NCBI RefSeq assembly: GCF_030068615.1
Contig: NZ_JASJOC010000010.1
Coordinates: 51,092 to 115,091 of the forward strand
Reading direction: 5' to 3'
Source: Halostagnicola sp. A-GB9-2
GTDB taxonomy: Archaea > Halobacteriota > Halobacteria > Halobacteriales > Natrialbaceae
Length of the DNA stretch: 64,000 bases
Each line of letters starts with the position of its first letter. The stretch's first letter is position 1. The notes under the pieces were generated by a model that worked only from the letters and a program-made list of their open reading frames with translations, searched no databases and was not told where the DNA came from. Made by a program: the position numbers and the translations under genes. Shown in pieces: positions 53,307 to 63,056 of this stretch.

Positions 53307-54275
53307 ATGGACATAGGTGTTCTAACCGTAGCGCTTGCCGATGAATCACTGCCAGATGCGCTCGCATACCTATCCGATCACGGTGTGGGCGCTGTGGAAC
53401 TCGGCTGTGGCGGGTTTCCCGGCGACGCACATCTCCCTCGAGCCGAGTATCTCGACAACGAGGAGAGCCAGGAGGAGCTCCAGAACGCACTCGATGAGCA
53501 CGACCTTTACGTCTCGGCGTTGTCCGTACACAATAACCCGATCCATCCGGACGATGAAAAGTCGGAAGATGCCGACAACGAACTCCGCGAAGCGATTCGA
53601 CTCGCATCGCAGTTGGGCGTCGATACCGTAAACACGTTCTCCGGCTTGCCTGCTGGCGGTCCCAACGACGAGGTGCCGAACTGGATTACTGCGCCGTGGC
53701 CGAACGAACACCACGAGGCTCACGAGTACCAGTGGAACGAAGTTGCGATCCCCTATTGGTCCGAACTCGCAGCGTTTGCGGATGACCACGGAGTCAACGT
53801 GGGAATCGAAATGCACCCGAACATGCTCGTCCACGAGCCTCGCGGATTACTCAGACTTCGAGAGGCGACGAACGACCGGATCGGTGCGAACTTCGATCCG
53901 TCGCACCTGATTTGGCAGGGAATAGATATCACCGACGCTATTCGTCTGCTCGGCGATGCCGATGCGATCCACCACTTCCATGCAAAGGACGTCAAGACGT
54001 ACGCGTCACAGGTCCGCGAAAAAGGTATTCTCGACACGACGCCGTACACTGACGAAGCCGATCGGTCGTGGTTGTTCCGCTCCATCGGGTACGGCCACGG
54101 CGAGGAGTTCTGGAAGGATGTCGTCTCGACCTTGCGGATGGTCGGATACGACGGTGCGCTTTCGATCGAACACGAGGACTCCCTTACGTCTTCTCGAGAA
54201 GGATTAGAGAAAGCGATCGAGCTACTCGACCGAACAGTCTTCGAAACGACACCTGGCGAAGTTTACTGGACGTAA
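53307..54275 (+). CDS. Sugar phosphate isomerase/epimerase (xylose-isomerase-like TIM barrel), cytosolic
   Basis: A 322-residue TIM-barrel enzyme without a signal peptide. MDIGVLTVALADESLPDALAYLSDHGVGAVELGCGG, GVNVGIEMHPNMLVHEPRGLLRL, IGANFDPSHLIWQGID, DAIHHFHAKDVK and GYDGALSIEHEDSL carry the Glu, Asp, His and Glu residues expected to bind the divalent metal. It probably isomerises or epimerises a keto sugar or cyclic polyol inside the cell. It lies 7 bp upstream of a Gfo/Idh/MocA dehydrogenase gene, and the pairing is typical of inositol or 3-keto-sugar pathways. The operon is divergent from the importer. Confidence 0.88.
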   Translation: MDIGVLTVALADESLPDALAYLSDHGVGAVELGCGGFPGDAHLPRAEYLDNEESQEELQNALDEHDLYVSALSVHNNPIHPDDEKSEDADNELREAIRLASQLGVDTVNTFSGLPAGGPNDEVPNWITAPWPNEHHEAHEYQWNEVAIPYWSELAAFADDHGVNVGIEMHPNMLVHEPRGLLRLREATNDRIGANFDPSHLIWQGIDITDAIRLLGDADAIHHFHAKDVKTYASQVREKGILDTTPYTDEADRSWLFRSIGYGHGEEFWKDVVSTLRMVGYDGALSIEHEDSLTSSREGLEKAIELLDRTVFETTPGEVYWT

Positions 54276-54282
54276 TACAACA

Positions 54283-55401
54283 ATGACTGAGGAATTATCC
54301 ATCGGAATGCTGGGGTATCGATTCATGGGAAAAGCACACTCGAACGCGCTCGAACGACTGCCGATGTTCTTTCCGGATGCGCCGGCAGTCGAACGGGACG
54401 TACTGATCGGACGGGACCAGGAAGCACTCGACGACGCCGCCGATCAACTTGGATTCGCACGGACGAGCACCGATTGGCGAGCGGTCATCGATGAGGTCGA
54501 CGTCTTCTACAACCTCGGTCCGAACCACGTTCACGCCGACCCCTCGGTCGAAGCGCTCGAGGCTGGAACGTCGGTATTCTGCGAGAAGCCGCTCGCACAT
54601 ACCCTCGAAGATGCAACTCGGATGCGTGATGCGGCACGTCAGTCCTCGGGGACATCCGGAGTGACGTTCAATTACCGATTTATCCCCGCAATCCAATACG
54701 CCAAGGAGTTGATCGAGTCTGGCGAGCTCGGTGATATTCGCCACATTCGTGGCGTATACCTTCAGGATTGGTTGGCAGATCCGTCTGCACCGTGGAGCTG
54801 GCGACTCGACGAGGAGATGGCAGGCAGCGGCGTGCTCGGCGATCTCGGATCGCACACGATCGATCTGATCCGCTTTCTCGTCGGCCAGCAAGCTGGAGAT
54901 ATCGAACGAATCAGCGGCAACTTACAGACGTTCGTTCCGGAACGACCAACACCTGACGGCTCCGAAGTCAGAGACGTAACCGTCGATGACGCGTTTACGG
55001 CTCAGGCGGAACTCGAGAACGGAGCGACAGCTAATATCGAAGCGAGCCGGTACGCAACTGGCCACAAGAACGATCTCAGTATCGAAGTGAACGGTTCGAA
55101 CGGGAGTCTCCGATTTTCACTCGAGAACCTCAACGAACTCGAGTACAAGGGAGCGAACGATCGAGGCTTCCAGTCGATTCTCGTAACCGACGAGAGCGAT
55201 CCGTACGTCGATCACTGGTGGCCCGCAGGGCACATCCTCGGCTGGGAGCACACGTTCGTTCACACGAACTACGAGTTCCTTTCGGCAGTCGCACAGGGTA
55301 GCGATCACACCCCGTCGTTCGAAGAGGGGTACCGCGTTCAGGAACTGCTCGACGCTATCGAACGGGCTGACGAACGGAACGAGTGGGTCAACACTTCCTG
55401 A
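54283..55401 (+). CDS. Gfo/Idh/MocA-family oxidoreductase
   Basis: A 372-residue NAD(P)-dependent sugar or polyol dehydrogenase. The Rossmann loop is at the N-terminus (IGMLGYRFMGKAHSNAL), the EKPLA motif is at VFCEKPLAHTLED (about residue 97-109), the linker is NYRFIPAIQYAKELI, and GVLGDLGSHTIDLIRFLVG carries the catalytic Asp and His region. Such enzymes oxidise inositol, glucose or 3-positions of glycosides, or reduce keto products. Together with the TIM-barrel gene 7 bp upstream it should process the sugar brought in by the BMP importer. Confidence 0.9.
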   Translation: MTEELSIGMLGYRFMGKAHSNALERLPMFFPDAPAVERDVLIGRDQEALDDAADQLGFARTSTDWRAVIDEVDVFYNLGPNHVHADPSVEALEAGTSVFCEKPLAHTLEDATRMRDAARQSSGTSGVTFNYRFIPAIQYAKELIESGELGDIRHIRGVYLQDWLADPSAPWSWRLDEEMAGSGVLGDLGSHTIDLIRFLVGQQAGDIERISGNLQTFVPERPTPDGSEVRDVTVDDAFTAQAELENGATANIEASRYATGHKNDLSIEVNGSNGSLRFSLENLNELEYKGANDRGFQSILVTDESDPYVDHWWPAGHILGWEHTFVHTNYEFLSAVAQGSDHTPSFEEGYRVQELLDAIERADERNEWVNTS

Positions 55402-55597
55402 CCGATTTCCCGTCGGTCGTTCCGGTTCCGGTTCCGGTTCGGGTTCTCGCAGTCGGTCCCGTTCGTATTCGACTTTGGCTGATCGGGAAGCCAACACGTG
55501 GAACGCGGCCGAGAGAAATGGAGAACGTGTCGCCCTTTTTCGCGGCGATCCGTGCTATTCGTTCGCCGATCCTAGTACACCGTTTGCAGGTGACTCG

Positions 55598-57238
55598 TTA
55601 GGCTTCGTATTCGATCATGAATATTCGGCCGTCTTCGCCGCTGAATCCTGGTCCGTACGTCTGAAGGAACAATCGACCGTCTGGACCGTACTCCATATCG
55701 TTTGGGGTCTCGAAGTCCTCGTCCGGAAGGAATTCGTTCACGTCGACGCTTCCGTCGTCGTTGTACGTGATGTATCCCATCCAGTTGTCGTTGAACGGTG
55801 CCATGATGAACTGCTTGCCGTCGAAGTACGGATCCAATGCACCCTCTCCGTATTCGTCGGAGTGTCGGTAGCGTGGTCCCGTGTTTGCGGACCCACCGTC
55901 CGGGAACTCGGGCCACGAGACTTCGCCGGGTTTCGGCATATCGACCCAGTCTGGGGCTTCGACGTAGCTGTCCGAGCTCTCCGGGAACCAGACGTCGGCT
56001 GGCGTAACCGGTGGGAGCTTTTCGAGTCCTGTATTGTTCGCAGAATCGTTTCTGAGGTTGTCGGGCCAGAACGGCTGACCGGATTCCTCCGTCGCGAAAT
56101 CGTATCGTCGGTACGGATAATACGCGTGGAAGAACGGCCAACCGGCGTTGCTCGCTTCGCAGATCTGTCGATACTCGATGAGCCCCATCGGTCCACGATC
56201 GCTATCCCACTCTTCGCCGTCCGGTCCGTAGTCAGCGACGTGGAGAAGGCCAGTCTCTTCGTCGACAGCAATGGTGTATGGGTTCCGCAGTCCCATCACG
56301 TAAATTTCCGGTTTGACGAGTCCTTCCTCGATTTCGTCACCGTAGCCCTGATCCTCGGTGAACAAGTTGTCGTCCGGGATCGAGTACGAACCATCGTCTT
56401 CCGGGATGATTCGGAGTATCTTCCCGCGAAGGTCAGCCGTGTTTCCGGAGGTGCGCTGGGCGTCGAACGCCGGATGTCGGGCGTCTTGATCGTCGATCGG
56501 AACGAATCCGTCCGATTCGAACGTGTTGGAGTCGTCGCCGGTCGAAATGTAGAGCTCCCCTTCTGGCCCGAACTCGAGGTATCCACCGAGGTGACAACAG
56601 AGGTCACGCTGATACGGAATGCGGATGATCTCTTCTTCGGTGTCGGCGTCGATTTCGTCGTCTTCCATCTCGAACCGGGACACCAGCATGTACGAGTAGT
56701 CGATCCCGTCGTGTTCCTCGTCCTGGCTGGGATCGTACCACTCCGCGTATGGACTTTCGCCGATGTCTTCCGTGGCGTCTTCCGTCGGCGTATAAAAGAT
56801 GTAGACGTAATTGTTCTCCTCGAAGTCCGGATCAAAGACGAGCCCCTGCCCACCGTCTTCGTCCGTAATACGGACGGGAAGCTCGAGTGCAGTCCCCGTC
56901 TCGTCGGAGTTCGGATCGACGTAGTTGACTCGAGCTGTCCCATCCCCTTCCTGCCCGAACGTAGCGCCACGGGTGATGTAGAAGACGCGCCCGTCGGGAG
57001 CGACGTCCATGGACATCATATTGTCGTGAACGTCCAGTTCGGTGACGGAGTAGTTGTCCCAATTCGTCGCGGCGTCCGGGTCGGGCTCGGCTCCCCCGTT
57101 TGACTCCTCTTCGTCGTCATCGGTCTCGTCCGCACAACCAGCTAATCCGATCGCACCGAGTCCTCCAATCCCCTGAAGGAGGCGGCGTTTGTTACTGCTG
57201 TTGGATGCACTCTCTTCTCCAGTCCTCTGATTAGACAT
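55598..57238 (-). CDS. PQQ-dependent sugar dehydrogenase lipoprotein
   Basis: A 546-residue membrane-anchored glucose/sorbosone-dehydrogenase-type enzyme. The Tat signal NKRRLLQGIGGLGAIGLAGC ends in the lipobox Cys. The propeller resembles those of the two fusion proteins: MMSMDVAPDGRVFYITRG, LCCHLGGYLEFGPEGELYISTGD, QRTSGNTADLRGKILRI, PEIYVMGLRNPYTIAVD, YYPYRRYDFA. Unlike them it has a proper signal and no copper domain, so it would need the separate halocyanin. A TATA-like T-run (TTTTTTTAGG, about 57263-57272) lies about 25 nt before the ATG. The long antisense frame at 55475-57103 is a shadow. Confidence 0.9.
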   Translation of the reverse strand: MSNQRTGEESASNSSNKRRLLQGIGGLGAIGLAGCADETDDDEEESNGGAEPDPDAATNWDNYSVTELDVHDNMMSMDVAPDGRVFYITRGATFGQEGDGTARVNYVDPNSDETGTALELPVRITDEDGGQGLVFDPDFEENNYVYIFYTPTEDATEDIGESPYAEWYDPSQDEEHDGIDYSYMLVSRFEMEDDEIDADTEEEIIRIPYQRDLCCHLGGYLEFGPEGELYISTGDDSNTFESDGFVPIDDQDARHPAFDAQRTSGNTADLRGKILRIIPEDDGSYSIPDDNLFTEDQGYGDEIEEGLVKPEIYVMGLRNPYTIAVDEETGLLHVADYGPDGEEWDSDRGPMGLIEYRQICEASNAGWPFFHAYYPYRRYDFATEESGQPFWPDNLRNDSANNTGLEKLPPVTPADVWFPESSDSYVEAPDWVDMPKPGEVSWPEFPDGGSANTGPRYRHSDEYGEGALDPYFDGKQFIMAPFNDNWMGYITYNDDGSVDVNEFLPDEDFETPNDMEYGPDGRLFLQTYGPGFSGEDGRIFMIEYEA

Positions 57239-57506
57239 ACACCTCTACTGTAGAACCAACCTAAAAAAACCTTGTGGTGAGACACCGCATCATGGTTCAA
57301 TTTTCTATCTAGTTTCCGGAGTCGCTCAGCGCCCGGATCAGTCTCGGTCTTTTCCCTAGCGGCCATTTTCGATCGAACGAAAAGCCCGCTCGGTACCGAT
57401 ACGGGCATGGAACCGACCCAGCTAAATCGGTTACTCCCGCCAATTGCGGGCAACGGCGTTAATTGGTTTGATTTAGAAGTTGAAAGCCGCACCCGCGCGG
57501 TTTCGA

Positions 57507-58949
57507 TTACTCGAGTAACGACGACCGTTCGAACGGTATGGAAACCGACTCGGTGATCCCGAGCATATCCGTAATCGTCGGTGTCACGTCCAGCGCATCC
57601 GCAGTTTCGTCCAGCTCGAGTGTCGGCGCTGCTGGACCGCCGAGCCCGTAGCAACCGTACGCCGATTCGTCGACGCGACCGTGTGAACCGCTCACCTTTG
57701 TCGGATCCAGCGACACCAGGCCCTCGTCTCCGAAGAACAGCTCGCAGGGGTCGAACCCTGGTTTTTTGTGGATATCCATATCCCCAGCGTATGGCGGTGC
57801 CTCCTCGGGATTGTCCCACCAGTAATACTGGAACCAGGCGTTCTTCTCTGCGACCAAGACGAATTCGCCGGAATCTGGATGATCAACGCCGTACTCGACC
57901 TTCCCCGACTCGTCGAGTATGACGTCGACTCCCGATAGGTCGTCGATGACAGCACGCGCTTGGTCGATCGCCTCGTCTTCTACGTAGACGTGTGCGATCT
58001 GGTGATCGACCATCGCGAAGGCGTCCGACCGTGACAGATCGACGTCGTCGTTCGCGTCCGTCTCGAGGAGGCCGGCCTCACGAAGCGCCCGGTTAGGGAA
58101 AATCGGCGTCTCCACGTCGTGGAACCCGTACTCGCTCACGAGGTTTACGACGGTCTGCTCCCAGCGATCCGTTCCGGTAAGTCCGGACACGAACTCGTCG
58201 ACGAGGTCGTCGACGACTGCCAGTTCGTCGTTGAACGCCTCGGATCCGGGACCGTCGCTCTGTCCGACGTAATCCAGATGGGGGATGTATATCCAGAGGA
58301 GGTCGGGATCCGCTCGTTCGATGGCTTCGGTGGCGGCTGAGAGGATCCATTCCGTACTCTCCGCGCTTGCGCCGGGACCCCAGTAACTGTGTAGCGGGAA
58401 GTGATTGTACTCTTCTTGCAGTTCGTCGTAGAAGTCATCGGGGTTCGTCCAGCAGTTCATCTCGAGGATATTGTTGTCCTCGTCTTCGATCGGCGACGGT
58501 GTGACTGCGATATCAGCACTCGTTCCGATCAAGTGCTGAAAGCACAGCACACCGGTCGTCAACCCGGCATCGTCGCTTGCAGCCTCCCAGATCCGAGTTC
58601 GGTCGTCGCGGTCGCGCTCCCACAATTCGGCGACATCCCGTTCGCGATCGTACTCTCCATTCGACACGTCACCGTGCGTACGAGGCCTCTGTCCGCTCGC
58701 GAGCGTCGTCTGGGCCGGAATCGTAACGGCGGGGAACTGCGGACGGAGGTCAGCGACGTTTTCGCTCGGAAAGAGCGAACGAAGCGTCGGTGTCCGTTCG
58801 TCGTCGATATGGTGCGGTTGCAGTCCGACAATGTCGAGAACGATGACCCGTTCGGCGTCGTTCTCACCGTCTCGAGTTCCGAGTGAATCGTCGTGGCTGT
58901 TCGTCGGTCCCTCCGTGAGATCGGAATCTGAATGGGTGGTATCTGTCAT
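57507..58949 (-). CDS. Alkaline-phosphatase-superfamily phosphodiesterase/pyrophosphatase (EboF-like)
   Basis: A 480-residue protein of the type I phosphodiesterase/nucleotide pyrophosphatase group. VIVLDIVGLQPHHI gives the first metal Asp and FPAVTIPAQTTLASGQ the nucleophile Thr. The other metal ligands lie in IYIPHLDYVGQSDGPGS, VSEYGFHDV and VSGSHGRVD. It should hydrolyse a phosphodiester or phosphomonoester. No signal peptide is visible, so it is cytosolic. It follows the inositol-3-phosphate synthase gene by 12 bp in the same operon. A phosphatase of this superfamily is also found in bacterial ebo operons. Confidence 0.85.
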   Translation of the reverse strand: MTDTTHSDSDLTEGPTNSHDDSLGTRDGENDAERVIVLDIVGLQPHHIDDERTPTLRSLFPSENVADLRPQFPAVTIPAQTTLASGQRPRTHGDVSNGEYDRERDVAELWERDRDDRTRIWEAASDDAGLTTGVLCFQHLIGTSADIAVTPSPIEDEDNNILEMNCWTNPDDFYDELQEEYNHFPLHSYWGPGASAESTEWILSAATEAIERADPDLLWIYIPHLDYVGQSDGPGSEAFNDELAVVDDLVDEFVSGLTGTDRWEQTVVNLVSEYGFHDVETPIFPNRALREAGLLETDANDDVDLSRSDAFAMVDHQIAHVYVEDEAIDQARAVIDDLSGVDVILDESGKVEYGVDHPDSGEFVLVAEKNAWFQYYWWDNPEEAPPYAGDMDIHKKPGFDPCELFFGDEGLVSLDPTKVSGSHGRVDESAYGCYGLGGPAAPTLELDETADALDVTPTITDMLGITESVSIPFERSSLLE

Positions 58950-58961
58950 GGATGTGTTCGA

Positions 58962-60158
58962 CTAATCCACTTGATTGTGGCGTTCAGCGTAGTCGTATAG
59001 TCGGTTCAGCTGTTGGGAGAAATCGTGTTCGTCGACTCCAATCGGCGCTTTGAAAAACGATGCAAGGTGTGGCTGAAGCCCTCCCTCACCGTGTTCGTCG
59101 GCGTGAACGGCGAGACGGATTAGATCGAGGACAAGCGGTGCGGCGAGCGCCGAATCCGAACCGTCCCAGGTGAACTGCATCTTCATCTCCGTCTCGAGGA
59201 ACCCTTCGAAATGGATGTGGTCCCATGCTGTCTTCCAATCACCGAGCGATGGCGTGTAGTCGATCCGAACCCGGTTGTGGCCGATTTCCGGAAGGATCGA
59301 CTCGAGAACGTCGCCTTTCGTCGAGAGCTTTCCAGCGGCGTTTGCGTCGTCCTCGAGAACCTGTCCGTCGGTGTTTCCGAGGATGTTGTGTCCCTCCCAC
59401 GAGAGAACTCGAAGATTTCGCCCCGCGAACATCGGTGCAAGCGCCGACTTGACCAGTGTTTCTCCGGTCTTCCCATCCCGTCCCATGTGTGGAACATTTC
59501 GCGTGTCAGCCAATTCCCGAAGTCCACCCAGCGCCGATCCGGTACTGGGTGTAAAGTTTATGTACGGATGTCCATCGACCAGTGCGGCGTATGCATAAAG
59601 CGTGCTCGCAGGAAGGTTCCGGTCGTCGTTTTCGATCGCAGTTTCGAAGTCCGCCAGCGTTTCGTACTGCTCCGGTGATTCGATCATCGGCTCGGTCGAG
59701 GCGGCGTTGACGACCACTAACCGATCGACGTTCTGTTTTCTAACGAAATCGTCGTAATCGGAGCGGATTTGCGAGATAACGTCGCGTATCGTTGCTTCTT
59801 CCGTCGCTTGTTCGTCGGATAGCTCCTCTACGACCCGTCCACAACGCTGTGCAGTTCCAATAGTAACCCGCTCGTCTATCTCGCGGAGGTCTTCACGCAC
59901 CGCTTCAAGGGTCTCCCGTTTTGGGACGGACCCTGCTTCGTGTGCTGCTTGTGCCGTTTGCTCGATACTCTGGGTTCGTACGTCGTGACCCCCAAAAACT
60001 AGTTGGTCGATATCCGGAAGATCGAGTGATGTAACCGGATCTCGCTCCGTAACCATACCAGTCGTATCTATTTCACCCCTTGCGATCGCACGCGCCCCCA
60101 CCATCGACATGCTCGCTACGTTTCCCCTCGCACCAACTATCCAAACACCGGTTGCCAT
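58962..60158 (-). CDS. Inositol-3-phosphate synthase
   Basis: A 398-residue NAD-dependent cyclase turning glucose 6-phosphate into myo-inositol 3-phosphate. Motifs: WIVGARGNVASMSMVGARAI (Rossmann), VVVNAASTEP, YINFTPSTGSALGGL, HMGRDGKTGETLVKSALAP, LSWEGHNILGN, DYTPSLGDWKTAWDHIHFEGFL. These include the active-site Lys and the phosphate loop. The ATG at 60158 has a GGAGGT ribosome-binding site seven nt upstream, which decides the start over the in-frame TTG at 60173. In archaea the product can go to phosphoinositide lipids, but the neighbours suggest a dedicated pathway. Confidence 0.9.
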   Translation of the reverse strand: MATGVWIVGARGNVASMSMVGARAIARGEIDTTGMVTERDPVTSLDLPDIDQLVFGGHDVRTQSIEQTAQAAHEAGSVPKRETLEAVREDLREIDERVTIGTAQRCGRVVEELSDEQATEEATIRDVISQIRSDYDDFVRKQNVDRLVVVNAASTEPMIESPEQYETLADFETAIENDDRNLPASTLYAYAALVDGHPYINFTPSTGSALGGLRELADTRNVPHMGRDGKTGETLVKSALAPMFAGRNLRVLSWEGHNILGNTDGQVLEDDANAAGKLSTKGDVLESILPEIGHNRVRIDYTPSLGDWKTAWDHIHFEGFLETEMKMQFTWDGSDSALAAPLVLDLIRLAVHADEHGEGGLQPHLASFFKAPIGVDEHDFSQQLNRLYDYAERHNQVD

Positions 60159-60827
60159 ATTTGGTACCTCCAATCACATACATAAAAACCCTCCTATGGT
60201 TTCGGAGATTAGTTTCTACTCGACCACCAGTAAAGATCGGTACTTGTGTATTACAAAACCATCTAATACTGTTATAATACCGTTATGATGGTGGAGAATT
60301 GGCGGGAAACCACACCATACAAATTTACTACAAGTCCAATAAATATACTTCTGGAGTTTTTCAACATTTTCACCGAAAATAGGGTCTAATATTACAATAG
60401 TACAATCGTAACGCCCTAATGTGTTGTTCTATCTCGCATGTGAGTTAATTCTCGTACATTATAAATTCTACTATTCAGTCGCCGACCGCCGCGTTCCGTC
60501 TAATGAAGTCTAACTTTCAACTAGTAGAAGCAGGTGCCGTTCGAACCGTTCAATACTGTGTTCTTAAATTATTCACGTGATTCTCAAGTATGTGCTTTCG
60601 TTTTACAGGAGCGCCGCTGATCAAGACGGGTCCGTTCGAAATCTGTTCTTGGTAAGTTGCGCCTCCTCGCGCTACGGAGGATCGGCGATTTTTGTACCGC
60701 CCGTGCTCAGTTCGGCCCGAAACGGGATCGTTCCCAAAAGCGCGTTCGGTGAGAACGACCATAGTCGGCGTATTCTACCGATCTTAGCTGGCGAGTAGGA
60801 TAGAGTAGTTCAGAGTTGCCGTTGTCC
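60159..60827 (-). other. Intergenic region of the inositol synthase operon
   Basis: About 670 bp with no gene supported. A minus-strand TATA-like TTTTTATG near 60180-60190 probably drives the synthase gene. CCTCC and GGAGG (about 60661-60680) can form a weak hairpin. The middle is very AT-rich. Confidence 0.4.
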
Positions 60828-61679
60828 TCAAGAGACGTACTGTTCTAGAGCGTCGTAAGACGATGCCGCCGCTTGGTCGGGGGAATCGGGATAGGTATAC
60901 AATTCCATGGTTGCGAACCCATCGTATCCGATATCATCGAGCGCCCCAAACATCGCTTCGAAGTCGAGGTCCCCTTCGCCGGGGATCCGGTGGTAGTGTT
61001 TCCCTCGCCGACCGCCAACGATATCCTCGAGGTGAATGCCAGTAATTTGGCCAGCACACCGTCGAATACTTTCGGCTGGCTCCTCGCCGTAGACTGCGAC
61101 GTGACCGAGGTCGAGATTGACGCCGAGTGCATCGCTTTCGACCTCCTCACAGAGGCGAAGCACTTCGTCAGTACACTCGACGAGCAGTTCGGGTTCGAAT
61201 TCGATTCCGACCGAGACATCGGCCGATTCGGCGTACGCCGTAATTTCTTCGAGCGACTCGAGAAGGTACCGTCTGGCCTCTTCGGGCGGGTTTCCGGGCA
61301 GCGGACGGCCGGTTGCGAGGCAGACAGCCGGGGAGTCGACAGCGACTGCGAGGTCGATCGCCCGCTTCGTGTATTCGACGCGCCAGGCTCTGTCCTCGTC
61401 GTCGGCCGTGATAATAGTCGGATCGAAAAACGACGAGGGGGGAGCGTCGTCGTAGTAGCCGGTCGCCGTATTGGCGTTGATGTTCGACACCTCGAGCCCG
61501 GTTTCGTCGAGCGCGGTTTTGAGTTCTTTTCGATCGGATTCGTCGAAATCGGCGAGGAACGCGTGTGGCGTGTCAGCCAGGAGCTCAACGCCGTCGTAGC
61601 CGTGATCCGAAATTCGGCGAACGGCCTCGGGGAGTCCAACGGTGGTGTACGCGTTCGTCGAGAAGGCAAGTCGAGTCAT
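60828..61679 (-). CDS. Sugar phosphate isomerase/epimerase (TIM barrel), EboE-like position
   Basis: A 283-residue cytosolic TIM barrel. MTRLAFSTNAYTTVGLPEAVRRISDHGYDGVELLADTPH begins the barrel. VSVGIEFEPELLVECTDEVLRL, LGVNLDLGHVAVYGE, TGIHLEDIVGGRRGKHYHRIPGEGDLDF and GYDGFATMELYTYP follow, giving Glu, Asp, His and Glu as metal ligands. The ATG at 61679 directly precedes the conserved start; the upstream frame to 61697 is not needed. It sits between the inositol-phosphate synthase and the prenyltransferase on the same strand, so an activity on an inositol or cyclitol derivative is plausible. Confidence 0.87.
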   Translation of the reverse strand: MTRLAFSTNAYTTVGLPEAVRRISDHGYDGVELLADTPHAFLADFDESDRKELKTALDETGLEVSNINANTATGYYDDAPPSSFFDPTIITADDEDRAWRVEYTKRAIDLAVAVDSPAVCLATGRPLPGNPPEEARRYLLESLEEITAYAESADVSVGIEFEPELLVECTDEVLRLCEEVESDALGVNLDLGHVAVYGEEPAESIRRCAGQITGIHLEDIVGGRRGKHYHRIPGEGDLDFEAMFGALDDIGYDGFATMELYTYPDSPDQAAASSYDALEQYVS

Positions 61680-61952
61680 ATGGACGCATTCGTTCAAACC
61701 ATGAAATAACTTCCCCTGACCGCTTCGTGATTCGTATCCGTCACTGGAACACTGTTATCGCGTTTTCCGAGTCGGCTTTCAGACTCGCCCTCCCGACATC
61801 GCCCTCCCGAACCGAGTCACCGAGTTCAGCGTAACCGATAGTTCGGTGGCCCCGTTGGCCCTTCGGATCGGCCCGTGTCACTCGCGGGTTCCGTGGACGG
61901 CTAGACGGTAAACAAAAGAGAGATACCGTGGCACTCCTTTCCCGAATACAGA

Positions 61953-62924
61953 ATGGCGAAATCGATACTCGAGGCCGTCCGTCAACCGGAATTCACCGGC
62001 GAGAATCGATGCGAACCGTGTACGGTACTGAATCTCGCTATTGGGGCCGTACTCAGTGTACTGGTCGCTCGCAAATCGAAAATTGCAGGACTGTTAACCG
62101 CCGTCGTATCCATCGCTGCGATTTATTTACGGGGATACCTCGTTCCCGGAACGCCGACACTAACGAAACGATACCTTCCACAGACTGTCCTCGAGTGGTT
62201 CGGTAAGGGGTCCGAGCCTGTCGTCTCGAGTGGACTCGATCCGGCGACCGAATCACCGTCCGACGGCGATACCACTGCGATCACCGATATCGACGCCGAC
62301 GGCAGTACCACCGATATCGACGCTGACCGCGACACCACCGATACCACCAACGCCGGTGCCCGTGATGGCGAACCGACAGCCAGTAAACCGACGACGAAGG
62401 CGATCGACCTCGAGCGGTTCTTTCTCGAACACGACGTACTCGAACCCTGTTCGGAGAGCGATGATCTCTGCCTTACCGAGGCGTTCGAAGCTGACTGGCT
62501 CGAGGAAAGCAAAGCGATTGCCGACTCGGAACTTTCCGCGGCACAAATCGCCAGCGCGTTCGGATTCGAGGGCGATTCCGAAACTTTCGAACTCGTTGTA
62601 CACGGTGAGACTCACCGCCTCCGCTCCGAATCGGCCCAAGTTGGGAGGTGGGCTTCCCGTCCCGCACTCGTCGCAGATATCGCGGCGAACCGGTTGTTTC
62701 GTTCGCGGGTCTCCGACTGGAATGCGTATGATTCCCGGGAGAAAGGACGGCTCCTAAACGGGCTCCGGATGTTCCTTGAGACGTGCCCGACTACGGGTGG
62801 CAGTACGGAGATGAGCGAGGAAGTGGTCGAATCGTGCTGTCGGTCACAGAAAGTCATCGCCGTAACCTGCGAGGAAACGGGCGAACGACTGTTCGAACAC
62901 CGCACCGATGACTTCGAGCGGTAA
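61953..62924 (+). CDS. Conserved haloarchaeal membrane protein, unknown function
   Basis: A 323-residue protein. The N-terminal part has a Cys pair (TGENRCEPCTVLN) and two hydrophobic helices (LAIGAVLSVLVA, KIAGLLTAVVSIAAIYLRGY). GTPTLTKRYLPQTVLEWFG follows, a string I recall from conserved haloarchaeal proteins. Residues about 90-150 are a low-complexity Asp/Thr linker. The C-terminal soluble domain (about 150-323) has several Cys (CLTEAF, CPTTGG, ESCCRSQ, VTCEETG). Function unknown. It interrupts the minus-strand ebo-like genes but need not belong to them. Confidence 0.75.
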   Translation: MAKSILEAVRQPEFTGENRCEPCTVLNLAIGAVLSVLVARKSKIAGLLTAVVSIAAIYLRGYLVPGTPTLTKRYLPQTVLEWFGKGSEPVVSSGLDPATESPSDGDTTAITDIDADGSTTDIDADRDTTDTTNAGARDGEPTASKPTTKAIDLERFFLEHDVLEPCSESDDLCLTEAFEADWLEESKAIADSELSAAQIASAFGFEGDSETFELVVHGETHRLRSESAQVGRWASRPALVADIAANRLFRSRVSDWNAYDSREKGRLLNGLRMFLETCPTTGGSTEMSEEVVESCCRSQKVIAVTCEETGERLFEHRTDDFER

Positions 62925-63056
62925 CACCGGCTCCCCAAATTGGGTTCGTATATCACCCCACTCTTCTACCGTCGCATCTGACAACGTCGAACGCTTGTGA
63001 CTAGCAGGGTCATCGAACGACCGCGACTAGCGGGTGACGTCGAGCGGTCGCGATTA

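Noticed and set aside
55475..57103. A 542-residue plus-strand open frame opposite the PQQ lipoprotein gene
   Set aside because: The minus-strand gene has a Tat lipobox signal and propeller motifs; the plus frame is rich in repeated VVV/FVR strings typical of shadows.
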